Source: Dasysyrphus tricinctus
Lineage: Eukaryota; Arthropoda; Insecta; Diptera; Syrphidae
Length of the DNA: 64,000 bases
NCBI GenBank assembly: GCA_963921185.1
Contig: OY992531.1
Coordinates: 166,658,017 to 166,722,016 of the forward strand
Reading direction: 5' to 3'
Part shown: positions 1 through 10,747 of the stretch, in pieces
Layout of the letters: each line of letters begins with the position of its first letter
Position numbering within the stretch: the first letter of the stretch is position 1
Made by a program: the position numbers and the translations under genes
Notes under the pieces: model-generated
What the model was told of the DNA's origin: nothing
Databases searched by the model: none
The model's input: only the letters and a program-made list of their open reading frames with translations

Positions 1-293
1 TTGTTTCTATATTTAGAGTCATTTGATGCCTATCCAAGTTGGATTTTCATAAAAAACCAATATTAGGACCACCCTAATGTACATAGACAGACTTTGTATT
101 CGTCTAAGAGAGAAATAATTTGTTTTCCAAAAGAATGTTAATTTAAGAGATATTATTTTAAAAATTTCGTCAAAAGTCCAAAATACCTCTGTTTATAATA
201 ATATCAGTGGTTATTTTGATTCCAAAAGAAAGCTCTTGGCTTATTTATTATATCTAGAAAAAAAATTTACTTTTTGCCCAGCGTTCCGCATAA

Positions 294-1580
294 TAGCCTA
301 TTGAATAGACCTTTTAAAAAGGAACAATTACGTGCAAGGGTTTTTATTATTGAATATGTTTGTTTGGCCCATAAGCATGCTTAAAACCGAAAATGCTACT
401 AAATTCACCCATGCGTTTCTGAGGGAATGGTCACACTGGCCACTTTTCAGTATTTTTGGTATAATTCGAAAACTAAGCCGAATTTGACAATTTTACGTTT
501 ATTACTTTTTGTTCAAAATTAAATTTTCTATCGAAATGGATAATATTGAAAATTTCTTAAATAAATTTAAGCAGGAAAAGTAAACAAAAACCAACATTAA
601 AATAAATCGAAAAATCAAATATTTTTAAATTTTTTCTAAATTGCGCATAATTTTTTTCAGAGCAAAGATACGCTCAAGACATGCATGAATAAAGTAAACT
701 GGAGTCTTACGGCTTTAATATGACATGTTAAGAAAGCCACATTATTTGAAAATTGACAGATATATAGCTATTCAAACTTTACCATTTCTTATCATCTTTC
801 GCAGTTTTTGCCCGAAAGCCTATTTTTTGGTACTTTATGACAAATTTAACGTTTCTAGCACCTAGTACCAAATCTTATGTTAATCAGACCAGCCGTTCGG
901 TCTGTAGGTCTGAAAGCATTTAAAAACAGCCGAAAAACGAAATTGCGAACTAACATCTTTATTATAAATTCTCTATAGTTCTAATGTCATATTCTATCAA
1001 AACTTTGATTTTGAACATTATTACGAAAGTGGAATTTGCCATATGGTACCGAAAAAGGAACTTTCGGGCCAAAACTCCGAAAAATTATAAGAAGCGATAA
1101 GGTTTGAATGGCAATAAATCTGTCAATTTTGAACAAATATTAATTTTTGAACATGCCATATTAACCCCTTTAGTCTCTACTTTATTTTGTCTGTGCATGT
1201 CTTGACCCTATCTTTGCTTCAAAAAGAGTTATGCACTATTTATTAAAAAATTTAGATATCCTTGATTTTTTAATTTTTTTTAGGTTGATTTTTGTTAACT
1301 TTTTCGTAAAATTTTTTGAACTTTCCATTCCAATAGAAAATTTAATTTTGAACAAAAAGTATTATATGTAAAATTGTCAAATTCGGCTTAGTTTTCAAGT
1401 TACACCAAAAATATTGAAAAGTGGCCAGTGTGACCATTCCCTCAGAAACGCATGGGTGAATTTAGTAGCATTTTTGGTTTTAATCAAGCTTATGGGCCAA
1501 ACAAACATATTCAATAATAAAAACCCTTGCACGTAATTGTTCCTTTATACTCCTTATTTTCCAGTCTATTCAATAGGCTA
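294..1580. mobile_element. Foldback element (long inverted repeat), ~1.29 kb
   Basis: The two halves are inverted copies of each other. The outer ends TAGCCTATTGAATAGAC and its complement are perfect, and similarity continues inward for several hundred bases (for example the arms near 420-540 and 1320-1440). A TAA triplet abuts both ends (291-293 and 1581-1583), consistent with a 3-bp target duplication of the TWA type used by PIF/Harbinger elements. No coding frame is seen inside. It is best read as a non-autonomous foldback MITE. Superfamily assignment rests only on the TAA. Confidence 0.75.
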
Positions 1581-1732
1581 TAAATTGACTTTGAAAATTT
1601 CAATGATCGTTGGTTATGTAGTTAAATTCTTCAAATAATTTTATGTGGAAGGCTGGGTCAAATATAATTTTTTTCTTGGCTAGAAATAATAATGAAGGCA
1701 ACAGCTTTAATTTGGCATCAAAATAACTACTG

Positions 1733-1874
1733 GGCCCAGATCACGTAAAACGATTCGATTGAACGATGGTCGTTTTGACTCTATCTGTCTCTATTCACAT
1801 CTACAGGGAAATATAGATAGAGTAATAGTCGAAACGTTGATCGTTCAATCGAATCGTGTTACGTGATCTGGGCC
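1733..1874. mobile_element. Short MITE with CTG target duplication
   Basis: Ends read GGCCCAGATCACGTAA and the inverted copy, and arms continue imperfectly to the centre (GATTCGATTGAACGAT matches on the other side). CTG triplets flank both ends (1730-1732, 1875-1877). It is 142 bp long with no coding capacity. It shares end type and target triplet class with the elements at 13762, 41581 and 43901. Confidence 0.75.
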
Positions 1875-2653
1875 CTGATTTATCAATGATGAGTTTCAAT
1901 AATAGCTATAAATTGCGCCTTAAAAGGCAATTTTATTTTTAATTCATATTTTCGAACAAAAATCGATTGAAAAAATTGTCAAAATGTCTAAAACATCGTT
2001 AGTCACATAAAACTTTTTAAGTATACAGAGTGTCCGCTAATTCGTCAATAATATTTTAGGGCGTAGTTTTTGGGTATATTCTCAGTGACGGTGCGTCAAT
2101 AAGACGTTTTAGACAGTGTCTACCCTACCGTAAAGAGAGAAAAAAAAAGAAACCTACTTGTTACAGTCAAAAAAACTGTGTTTACTTATTCACACACTCA
2201 CATTTTCCACACCTACTTTTATTTCTTTAGATAATTTGACCTCTACCAACAACCACAATCCACAAAGCAAAAAATCTCAATGCTCTCACACAATACAAAC
2301 ACTAGCTTCGCTATGGCTCTGCCTTCTGCATCTGCTACGTGCTTCGGGAAAACCCGACTGAAAACGAAGACAGAGTCTTTCGTTCTACCTAAATTAAATG
2401 AAAATAAAATCAGCGGATTATGTTGCTCAGGTAGAATTTCTATGTGGAGCAAGTAGACAGATTCGAATCTGTCTTATCGCTTGTTTTGCTTTGAATTTTG
2501 AAGTAAATTCGAAACTTTTTCGTTGACTGTTAAGTGAAGAGAACAAGTTCTTAATTTTTTATTTTTGGAGTAGATTAAAGAGGAGTGGGCAGTTGTAGGT
2601 CAACCCTAAAAAATGCAATAGGTATAGGAAGGCTGGACTCTTTCGCAGAAGTA
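1875..2653. other. Non-coding stretch, nothing recognised
   Basis: AT-rich sequence with no protein similarity that I can support. The short open frames here (2158-2361 and 2243-2452) have low-complexity composition and no recognisable motif. A pyrimidine-rich and A-rich patch lies near 2135-2150. Confidence 0.4.
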
Positions 2654-3255
2654 CACTACTGACGAAAACAAAATTAAGGGAATAATAATCCTCCCTTGTG
2701 CGTTTTGAAGAGCTGTATCTTTGGGATCATATTGAGTCGAAACAAAAAGCATTTTGAAGCTGTGTGCTTCTTCTTGTTTTGAAATTGTTTTTCAAATACA
2801 TATTTATTTTATGGTACCATTATTGCCTCATTGCGACTGAGAGAAATGGTACGAAAATCAAATGTTCTACCTATTATTTTCTTTGTTTTATGAGTTTCTT
2901 GATTTTTTTTTATAAATCAATTTAGGTCTGCCAGTTTTGTTTGTTTGAGATTGGTGTACCTACCTATATAACTTTTAGTCAAACAAATGCATACTTTTGT
3001 CTTTGATCACCATTATCTCAACAAAAAATAATAAGGATGAGGATGACATATTCAAGGACAGTTTTTAAGACTTGAAAAGGTTTTCAAAATAATGTTTTTA
3101 AAACTTTATGTGGGCTATGTACATATCTTGGCCCTTCAACGTTTGTTTCAAAAAAATACAAGCATTTGATTAATATACTTATCTGTGCACAATTTTTTGT
3201 AATTTGTATTCTTGTATTAAATAGGTATTTAATTTTTGCTAATTATTAATAGAGT
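2654..3255. mobile_element. Tc1/mariner-like foldback, left half, diverged
   Basis: The start CACTACTGACGAAAACAAAA follows a TA and resembles the end of the element at 57650. Inside, 'gaagagctgtatctttg', 'agcattttgaagctgtg' and 'tgatcaccattatctcaacaaaaaataat' line up with the same parts of that element, with many substitutions. The copy runs into the N gap, so the right half is either missing or lies in the gap. Confidence 0.6.
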
Positions 3256-3455
3256 NNNNNNNNNNNNNNNNNNNNNNNNNNNNNNNNNNNNNNNNNNNNN
3301 NNNNNNNNNNNNNNNNNNNNNNNNNNNNNNNNNNNNNNNNNNNNNNNNNNNNNNNNNNNNNNNNNNNNNNNNNNNNNNNNNNNNNNNNNNNNNNNNNNNN
3401 NNNNNNNNNNNNNNNNNNNNNNNNNNNNNNNNNNNNNNNNNNNNNNNNNNNNNNN
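3256..3455. other. Assembly gap, 200 N
   Basis: Exactly 200 N, probably a placeholder for a gap of unknown size. Any reading frame spanning it is meaningless. Confidence 0.99.
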
Positions 3456-4080
3456 ATTCCGTATTGTTGTTGTATTTAACATGCTACTTTTTTCTAAGCG
3501 AACATAAAAATGCACAAAAAAACAGGGCTATTATAAATGAAGAAATAATCGAGTCAATCGGAAATCAGTCGATCAGTATTATTAACTTTTAAAACTTTGA
3601 AGCAATCATTTTTGGCCTTTGCTACCTAACTTTAAGAAACTATTCTATAGTATGAAGTTCACTAGTTCACTTTTGGAAGAGGGTAATTTGTAGTAATTTT
3701 ACTGTATAGCTGACAGGTCAATTGGCTCGTAGATTTCCGAGCTTGATCGAGTCCAATCACACTATGCAGGGTAAGCTTTAGATTTTAACGTATTATATGT
3801 GTTCAGAATGCCCACCTCAATGAAATCGGGAAACAAATTAAAATCTCTAGGTATCACACCAAACAGCGAATGGAAAGTTTCTTTGGTTAGAAATGCAAAG
3901 GATTGATTTTAGATCGGCGCGTGGTGCGACGTTGCATGAATACTGTATAGTAAGTCTTATCTCCGAACATAAATAAGAAAAACAATCAATCTGAGGTTTG
4001 TGTTTTTATTTCATTAGATTTGTCTGCTCGCAATCTTATAAATAATTTAAAAAAGTAAGTTTCTGCTAAATATTTCACTT
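3456..4080. other. Non-coding stretch, nothing recognised
   Basis: No coding homology and no clear repeat seen. It lies between the gap and the 3' side of a Harbinger element and may include that element's terminal region, but I could not identify its end. Confidence 0.35.
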
Positions 4081-4235
4081 TCATTTTAACATTATGCATT
4101 TGAAGAAGCTCTTCTCAAATCCTTCTCAAATCTTCAAGGGCCTTCTCTTTTGCTAGTTTTATTTCGGATTGATCCAGTTGGTGTTATGGTTTCGGCTTCG
4201 TTTTTAATAACTCATTGTTGCTTCTGTTTAGAGCT
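4081..4235 (-). pseudogene. Possible Harbinger accessory protein tail, broken
   Basis: Reading the minus strand gives a charged, helix-prone stretch ending in residues such as EIKLAKEKALEDLRR and EELLQMHN, interrupted by two in-frame stops. Tails of this kind occur at the C-terminus of the Myb/SANT- or MADF-type DNA-binding accessory proteins that PIF/Harbinger elements encode beside the transposase. It lies just downstream of the transposase at 4305 and on the same strand. No DNA-binding domain is visible here, so this is a weak assignment. A chance charged frame is the alternative. Confidence 0.3.
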
Positions 4236-4304
4236 TGCCTATTTAAAACAAAAAAATAAATATATAATTTTATAATGATTCAAAATATAATAATGTCAAT
4301 TAAC

Positions 4305-5400
4305 TTACAGAATCATGAAAGGTTTGTATTTTTTGCTATTTATTATTAATGTTGTCTGCGTTGTACATAGGTAGTTGGCAATCGTATTTCTTCTAGCTTT
4401 TCCTCTTCTTAGCATGGAACTGATTTCGTGTGCTTCAGAAGCGGAACCTTCTATTTCTTCATCATTTTCAATTTGTTCTGGTACAAGAAAATCCGGATCA
4501 TTTAAAGGCTTAGCCACGTTGTGTAGCACAAAGCATGATACAATCATGGAAGGTATCATTTCCGTCGCGATTCGCAATTTTGATTGCATTATTGGGAATC
4601 TTTGCTTCAGTTGACCAAACATCCGTTCAATTACGCATCGTTCTCTTTTGTGGACTTTATTGTAGTTTTTTTCTACCGGGGTTTGAGGATTTCGGTATGT
4701 GATCATTAGCCACGGGGTTAAAGGATAGCCTTCATCACCCAAAAGAATTGCACCAGCACAATTGTTGTTTAATACGCTTTGAATATTGGAATTTCTCCAT
4801 ATTCTTGCGTCATGTACAGAGCCACTCCATTTACAGTTTACACTGGTAAACATTTCTTTTGCATCGCATGTTGCTTGCACATTAAATGATGCCACATTCT
4901 TCCGGTTAATGTACTCATCTCCATGCACGGATGGTTTTTTTATTTGGATGTGAGTACAGTCTATGGCACCTATTGCACATGGAAATTGGAATTTTCTTTG
5001 CCACATTCTTTGGTGGTGTCGAAATTCCGATTCATTTGATGGAAATTTTATCCAACAATCTGCTTTCTCAACAATTTTTTGACAAACAAACCAAGTTGTT
5101 AAAGAAGCAGTGGATTGATGAATGCCAAGGTCTTCTCCGACACCAACCTAATTAGTTTTATTGACTTGAAACTTAGCTTCCAAAACAATGGTTAAAATAT
5201 TAAAATATACCTGAAAACCTGGATCTCCCACGTAGCGTAAAAAGGATTTGATTTTCTGCACATTTGAATGTGCTCCGCCACGCTTTTCAGCATTTTCTTC
5301 GAGAAACAAATTGACGAGATTGTCCACATTTTCCCGTGTGAACCGATATAATTGCTTAAAATTTGTATCGTCGCCAAAAGTTCTTGGTCTATAATTTTAC
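4305..5400 (-). pseudogene. PIF/Harbinger transposase (HARBI1-like, DDE_Tnp_4), 5' truncated
   Basis: Exon 2 (5147 down to 4305) encodes a DDE nuclease of the Harbinger family. Visible motifs are GAIDCTHI (first Asp), GDEGYPL (second Asp) and VIERMFGQLKQRF (catalytic Glu), followed by FVLHN. Upstream, exon 1 (about 5400 down to 5211) carries the family's N-terminal helical region (RFTRENVDNL, then KSFLRYVGDPGFQ). The two join cleanly across a 63-base intron (5148-5210; starts GT, ends AG), giving GFQ-VGVGEDLGIHQSTAS. The open frame is lost at about 5400, where a (TCTG)n repeat begins, so that insertion removed the start. The product would bind transposon ends and cut DNA in the nucleus. The catalytic triad looks complete, but the 5' end is separated, so I treat it as inactive. 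Confidence 0.85.
5148..5210 (-). other. 63-base intron in Harbinger transposase
   Basis: On the minus strand the intron begins gtatattttaa and ends aactaattag. Removing it restores the Harbinger frame (GDPGFQ then VGVGEDLG). The size is typical of insect introns. Confidence 0.75.
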
Positions 5401-6820
5401 TTGCGATTATAGGTACTAGTTATAAGGCAAGTTTTGGATTCGTGCAAAAAAAAAAAATTGAGATAACAATCAAACATGATATTACGATGATAGAGAACAC
5501 TAAAAAAGTGGGTGGCAAAATTCTGTGTCTGTCTGTCTGTCTGTCTGTTCGTCTACAGCCTAAACGGCTCGATCGATTTTCTTCAAACTTGGTACTTAGT
5601 GGTTTTTGGTGATTCTGCCGACACGTTTTTTTCATTTTTTTTTATAACCAAAAATAACGGTACCTGTCATACATTTTTTTTTGGCAAATTTACATAGTCG
5701 TATTTTTCTCAAAAACGGCTCGACAACTTTTCTTAAAAAAATTTAAATAAATTTATTTTAGTAAAGGCTTTCTTTGCGTGGAAAACCATTTTTCAAAAAT
5801 GGTTATTAATGGTACCTCCCAAGGAACCATTTTTTTTAATTTTTGATTTTCTTCAAAATGGTATGACCGATTTCAATTATTTTTTTTATACAGAAGCTTC
5901 CAAGAAATGTCAATAGTTTTGTGTACCAACATTTTTGAAAAAATATTTTTTGGATTTTTAAAAAATATTTCAAAATTTTTTTTGGAAAATCAAATATTTC
6001 GAAAACGGCATCATAGATTTTTTTGAAACTCGACATTTAAGAATTTTTTAATACTCTCTAAAATATTTTTAGAAAAAATTTTACATTTATGAAAAAATAA
6101 CGGTACCTTCCATACAAAAGTGAAAAAAACCGCAAAGGAAAATATTTTTTTGCTTGAAAACGACTCCTACGATTTTGATTAAACTTTTTTCATATACTAA
6201 AATTAGTACGATCTACCATCAAAAATTATAAAATTTTACACATAGCAACTATTAGTAGTACCTGTCGTAGAACGTATTTTTTTATTTTGAGTTTTCTCGT
6301 TATCAGCTTAACGGATTTAAATCAATTTTTTTATATATAAATTTCAGATAAGATTAAATAATATTGCATATCAAAATTTTCAAAAAAAAAGTTTTTGGAT
6401 TTTTAAAAAAAGTTTCAAACTTTTTTTTGAAAATTCGATATCTCAAAAACGGGTTGACAATTTTTTTTCAAATTTTGTTTTTATATACACATAAATATAT
6501 AGTTTAAATCTGCATACCAAAATTTGTTCTTAAAAATGGTTTAAGAATTTTATATATAAAAAATTAATTTAAAAAAAAACCGCTCCAACGATTTTAAAAT
6601 TTTTTTCCCATACTATCATATTCCATCATGAATTAAGATGGCCTACTTTTTTTTCACCTCAAACTGTCAAAAGAGTTGTTTTAGCTAATTTAAGTGTCGT
6701 ATTTCATGCTTCTCTACATTTTTCTCTCATAATTTCCATGTTTGTGTATACAATGTTCTTAAACTCGCAGTGTCTTGAACATAAGAGCAAGTACGTGCGA
6801 CGCAGTCGTGCATTTTATTT
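5399..6820 (+). mobile_element. (TCTG)n-bearing repeat, copy A (Helentron/DINE-1-like?)
   Basis: Starts ACTTGCGATTATAGG..., which folds back on ...AAGGCAAGT to give a 5' hairpin. It then carries a TCTG microsatellite near 5525-5550 and many 'aaaacggctcgaacgatttt'-like segments, and ends near GAACATAAGAGCAAGTACGTGCGA-CAGTCGTGCATTTTATTT. Copies B (17728) and C (19222-27019) share both ends. A (GTCY)n tract plus ACTTGC at the 5' end and GCAAGT near the 3' end recalls mini-me/DINE-1 (Helentron-associated) elements; that link is inference. The recurring frame starting near the 5' end (RYRYYRASFGFVQKK...) is in every copy but crosses the microsatellite and is probably not a protein. Confidence 0.7.
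5521..5551 (+). repeat. TCTG microsatellite in copy A
   Basis: Tandem tctg/gtct units inside the repeat. The same tract is at 17848-17875 in copy B and, inverted and shorter, near 26883-26901 in copy C. Confidence 0.9.
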
Positions 6821-7160
6821 TTTTCACGATCATTTGTTGTAACTACTGCCGGCAAGAGTGGAATGATGTGCAAACCTATTTCATTCATCTTGACGAACAA
6901 GATCAAGAATACCAAACTAATTGAATGTATTTTCTTTTAAATTAATTAAATTGAAGATTTTATTAGTTTGTAAAAAATGTTTCACGTAAATATCGGTAGC
7001 AAATGTTCTAAGTCACCTAAATAGCAGACTTCAAATTTTCAAGTAATTGCTATATTTTTTGTGTTTTATAATTACCGATTGAAGCAAATGAGCGGTGGCA
7101 TTGTTTTTCGAAGATAGAGAAAGCAAAAGCAATTGCTATACATTTTTTATAATTATGAAA
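6821..7160. other. Non-coding stretch between repeats
   Basis: May contain the displaced 5' flank of the Harbinger element at 4305, but no frame joins convincingly. The motif 'agcaattgct' recurs several times between 7030 and 7215. Confidence 0.35.
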
Positions 7161-7533
7161 CTAAGCAATTGCTTCAGATTTGACAATTCTAGCTATTAAA
7201 AGCAATTGCTCGGGTTTATTAATATTACCCATTGACATCGATAACAGGATTTGGGTGATGCTGTCAAACGCGCATGTGTATTTAAACGAACATTCCATTC
7301 CAGAAATTTTTACGAGCTTGGATTTCATATTTGAGTTGTTTTTCAAAAGTGGTAAGCGAGTAGTTTTTAGTCCTTTTGAAATGGAATTAATTACTTTAGC
7401 TGAACTTTCACCGAGGTACAAACTTTTTCGTTTTGTGTTAGTGTCCATAGTCATCTCTTTTTCTGCCAAACCTGCATGGTTCTCAATTTCGTTAAGTGCA
7501 CATTTAAGATTAAATTGATTCGAAATTGCTTCA
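7161..7533 (-). pseudogene. Unknown ORF fragment with CxFDS motif (downstream part)
   Basis: I do not recognise this protein. The minus-strand frame is open for about 124 codons, with NLKCALNEIENH near its start, a basic stretch (TNTKRKSLYLGE) and then ISGMECSFKYTCAFDSITQILLSM. An N/Y-T-C-x-F-D-S-x-x-Q arrangement resembles the catalytic cysteine box of papain-fold peptidases and is known from some transposon ORFs, but the match is short. The frame stops after SEAIA at a sequence ending in 'ttag', which could be a splice site. The upstream part of the same ORF is probably 8290-8425, separated by a LINE insertion. The overlapping plus-strand frame is taken as a shadow. Confidence 0.35.
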
Positions 7534-7535
7534 TT

Positions 7536-8285
7536 TCAATTTCAATTTTTGTTTTATTGAACATTTCTATTTACAATTGGCTTAAAAGATAATTTATAAA
7601 TATAAGATACATTGATAAATAATAAGATTTTGTTGGCACATAAGGGGCCTTACGCTGTACATTGATTCAATATGAAATACAAATAAGATTTATAATATAT
7701 GTAAAAACTTAACATAAAAGTCGGCTTGACTTTGTCGTCCTGGGGTTGTTCAATCCCGGTTGTCCAGTGGCGGTATATTTATTTAGGGTGGGGGTAGAGT
7801 TGGTGTTTAGCCACGATAATGTTCTGACCCTGGGTCAGAGTAGAAGGGTACTGCTTCATCGTTGGTTGTTGGAGCTATATCCAGAATTTCCATAGCGTTT
7901 TTGTACCATGGTGCTGGATGTCGTTGTTGGTTTGTCATCCTTCTCATCAGTTGATTAGGGTGATTGGCGATGTTTCTAACCAGCTTGTCGGCAGAAAGCA
8001 ATAAATGCTTGTCCAGGCGGACTACCTTAGCCTTATAGTAGAGTTGCTCTTTCTTGAAATGCTTACGCCGCTGACGATCGAAGTAAAGCCCAGTGCAGAT
8101 CCTTAGGATTTTCCCCTCGAATATTTGTAGTTCCTTCATAGCCGTTTTGGAAATGGTGAACCAAACTGGGGAGCTATAACTGATAACTGGTCTCAGGAGT
8201 TGTTTGTAGATTAAAACTTTTGGGTGTTGGCTTAGCCAGTTTTCTTCTTCATCAGCGGCTAGAGGTGGTGGAAAGCAAAATTGGC
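7536..8285 (-). mobile_element. 5'-truncated I-like non-LTR retrotransposon (LINE)
   Basis: The minus strand encodes the tail of a LINE ORF2. The reverse-transcriptase thumb region reads LLRPVISYSSPVWF, then LQIFEGKILRICTG, ending SDPGSEHYRG (stop near 7807). The family resemblance is to the I clade (FERK-type motif after the thumb). The 3' UTR runs to an AATAAA and an (ATTGAA)-like tail near 7540. Near-matching flanks (AAGCAATTT at the 3' side and AAGCCAATTT at the 5' side, minus strand) look like an imperfect target duplication. The copy lacks everything upstream of the thumb and is dead on arrival. Confidence 0.75.
7807..8270 (-). pseudogene. LINE ORF2 C-terminal fragment
   Basis: About 150 codons survive, from the RT thumb (KVLIYKQLLRPVISYSSPVW) to the C-terminus (AVPFYSDPGSEHYRG). 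The catalytic YxDD lies in the missing upstream part, so this fragment cannot polymerise. The frame is uninterrupted, and it runs on upstream into the cysteine-rich ORF at 8290-8425. That fusion is fortuitous: the insertion junction lies between the two. Confidence 0.75.
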
Positions 8286-8289
8286 TTTT

Positions 8290-8425
8290 TTGAGGACAGT
8301 CCAGTTTTTTACAAATAAATTCTCCTACTCTCCAATCATAACAACTTTCGCAAAAAGGAAAACATCGCCAATTTTTTTCCGAAAGAAAATTGATGACATT
8401 TCCTTGGAAAAAATCACTTTAGCTG
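8290..8425 (-). pseudogene. Unknown cysteine-rich ORF fragment (upstream part)
   Basis: The minus strand reads NVINFLSEKNWRCFPFCESC, then YDWRVGEFICKKLDCPQKSQF. The regular cysteines (CFPFCESC ... CKKLDC) suggest a small zinc- or disulfide-bound module. It is open upstream to a stop near 8425. I cannot name the family. The LINE at 7536-8285 starts directly after this module, and the ORF appears to resume at 7533, so the two pieces probably belonged to one transposon gene. Confidence 0.35.
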
Positions 8426-8631
8426 GAGGATTTTGAAAATATAACACGTAAGTTTTACTGTCGCTACTTTTATTTCCAATTTTGCCTATTTATTTTAACA
8501 TTTTGTATATTTTGTGTTCATCCATTTGGGGCAGATTTGATTCTTGATTGGATTTTAAGAATCCTTTACACCCCTCCCCGACTCCACACAAAATAGTTTA
8601 TATCCAACTTAATGTCAGATATTTATATGTA

Positions 8632-8749
8632 ATGCCTGATTTCCACGAGTGAGAAGCTGCCAGTATAATGACAAAGGAATCAATTTGTCCTCTTTTGTTG
8701 TTGTTTTTGTCATAATACTGCCAGTTTTCCAATCGTGTTAATCCGGCAT
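8632..8749. mobile_element. 118-bp MITE with ~44-bp imperfect TIRs
   Basis: Left end ATGCCTGATTTCCACGAG and right end (reversed) ATGCCGGATTAACACGAT continue to CTGCCAGTATAATGACAAA against CTGGCAGTATTATGACAAA. Only about 30 bases separate the arms. No coding capacity. Confidence 0.65.
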
Positions 8750-8916
8750 AACATTGTCTTCAATCATGTTATGAAATTTCATTCCATATCACGACTGCAC
8801 GAGAGTTTGACGACTGATTTTTTTGCGCACAAAGAAAAAGAAAGAAGTTATTCGATGGTGTTCCTACAGATATTTGTGTAAATACCGATATTTTTCTTGC
8901 AGTAAAAGTGAGAATA

Positions 8917-9233
8917 AATAAAATAAATAAATTGGGTGGCGCAACAGCTCATGGAGAACCAGGGCCTAGTGACTTACAACTCACAACCATTCCTGTGTGC
9001 GTGTTTGTTGGCAGGAATGGAGGGGACCTACAGTTTTTTGCCGAGTCCGAACGGCTAAATGAGAAGCACTTTTTCATGACAAGTATCCTCTTGGAGGATT
9101 TGTCAGTTCCTCGCAAGAGGCAGTACCTCGAATAAACATTTCTGTTTTTAGGTGGCACGGCTGTGAATCGAACCAACACCTTCGGCTCGGCATGACAGTC
9201 CTACGCACTAACCATCAAGCCACGAGGTACTAC
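8917..9233 (-). mobile_element. tRNA-derived SINE with 14-bp target duplication
   Basis: Read on the minus strand it begins with a tRNA-like head: an A-box-like TGGCTTGATGGTTAGTGCG (9204-9222) and a B box GGTTCGATTC (9165-9174), the internal RNA polymerase III promoter. A unique body follows, and the tail is an ATTT-rich simple repeat. Perfect 14-bp copies of TAAAAGTGAGAATA flank it (8903-8916 and 9234-9247), so the boundaries are secure and insertion was by LINE-type target-primed reverse transcription. The short open frames inside are not genes. The perfect duplication suggests a fairly recent insertion. Confidence 0.9.
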
Positions 9234-9247
9234 TAAAAGTGAGAATA

Positions 9248-9890
9248 CAAAGTATATAAGTAATGTTTGTTATTATTATCTACTTTTGGCGTGGTAATAA
9301 TATTAGCATTTAGTAATACAATTTTTTTTTGAAATAGATAAGGTACAATCCAGGCAGTTATACTGCAGAGTTTAAGCTCTTACAAAAAGTTGTTTTTGTT
9401 TTGGCCAGCACTGTAATCACCAAGTATTGTGTATAATAGTTTTATATAACTGGCTTTCCTGATTATCCACACAAAAATGAGGAAAAAATTCGCTGTTATA
9501 AATGTATTCGTAATTTTCAGAAAGTTGTCCAAAAAATCACGAAACCGAGACCGACACCGAATTTTTAGTTTCCAAAAACACAAACAATAAATTTCCGTTT
9601 GCCGAAGAAGAAACTGCTACAACTGGATACTCCGATCTCTTTCTTCAACGGTTATGGTACACATTTTAAGAAATTCCGAACATTTAAAGAAATTCCGAAT
9701 CGAAATCTTTCAAAAATGTAATTGTATTTCACTAATTAATTCACAAACTTTGACAGTTTAATCATTTCAGTTAAATAATTCTCTCAAATTATTTCGAAAC
9801 TGGTTCGAAGTTACTTCCGGGGCAAATTCTATTCAAGGGAGATTGGCGATAAGGGAGAGCTATCTCCCTCGGAATTGGTGATAAGGCTGA
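9248..9890. other. Non-coding stretch, nothing recognised
   Basis: No coding homology or repeat boundary that I can support. A short direct repeat of 'gataagg' with 'gggaga' occurs near 9835-9885. Confidence 0.35.
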
Positions 9891-9894
9891 TTGT

Positions 9895-10195
9895 TTCAAA
9901 CTCGACATTTTGAAAATAAAAGTTAAATTTATTTTGAAAAAAAGTTAAATTTATTTTTTCAAAATTTTAAGTTTGAAAACATTTTTTGCCGAACCTGTTT
10001 ACTGAAAAAACTTTTTTTTGAGAATAAATCATAAGAATGGACTCCTGACTTTCCAAAAAGCTGCAAAACAATACCTGCTGTAAGTGCTGCCGTTGTTTTG
10101 AACTATTTTTTTTTTATAAAATTGCCACTCCTGTTCAAGCGGGGGGAGATATTACCCCCTTCCGTACGACTTTTTTCTTGTCTGCTTCCAACCTA
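9895..10195. repeat. Diverged half-copy of the 'GTACGATAACTT' foldback family
   Basis: 'aaattgccactcctgttcaagcggggggagat' and the preceding 'aacaatacctgctgtaagtg' resemble the right arms of the foldbacks at 30183-30865 and 48968-49622 (for example 'aatcgcccctacctcctaaacggggttagac'). The outer end is not preserved. Confidence 0.4.
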
Positions 10196-10747
10196 CATGC
10201 TTTGATTTTTTTTTTGCAGATTTTACGCGAATCACCTGGTATGCAAAAAAAATAGGGAATTTAAACATCTAACGGGTAAGACCGTCTCAAAGCTGACTTC
10301 TGTTTTTTGCCCCTGTTTTTTGTTTAAAACAACGGCAACTTGTTTATCTTTTCTTTTCTGCACATTTTGATACCGTTTTAATTTCGTTTTGACCACGCGT
10401 TTGATTGCTGTCATCAATCAAATGCAAAAATTAATTGAATTTTCATCGGAAATTAATTTATTATTTTGTCAATTTTTAATTGTAAAAAACAATCACCATG
10501 GATCAACAAATTGAACTCATTATTTTACTGTAAGTAGATTATATCATTTATTTTAGTTTAATAATAAATTTGAAGTGATAAAACAGTGTTATGTTTCTTG
10601 TTTAAACAAAAAATGCAAGGCTGTCTCTAGACGGTCTTGTCGGATTATGTGTAAAAAATGTGCGTTTTTATTTAGTTCTTGTGTTCTGTTTTTGGTGTTT
10701 AAAAACATAATTGTGAAACAAAAATGTGAATATTTTAACCCATTAGA

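Noticed and set aside
2158..2452. Possible small genes on both strands
   Set aside because: Overlapping frames of low-complexity composition with no motif, codon signal or regulatory context.
3236..3592. Open frames across the N gap on both strands
   Set aside because: They consist mostly of unknown bases, so they carry no evidence of coding.
5352..5612. A recurring peptide (RYRYYRASFGFVQKK...) at 5.4, 17.7 and 27.0 kb
   Set aside because: It recurs because the repeat recurs. The frame runs into the TCTG tract and stops, with no domain, so it is not treated as a gene.
8908..9240. A possible functional tRNA gene
   Set aside because: A and B boxes are present, but the tRNA-like head is joined to a long body with an ATTT tail and a 14-bp target duplication. 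It is a SINE.
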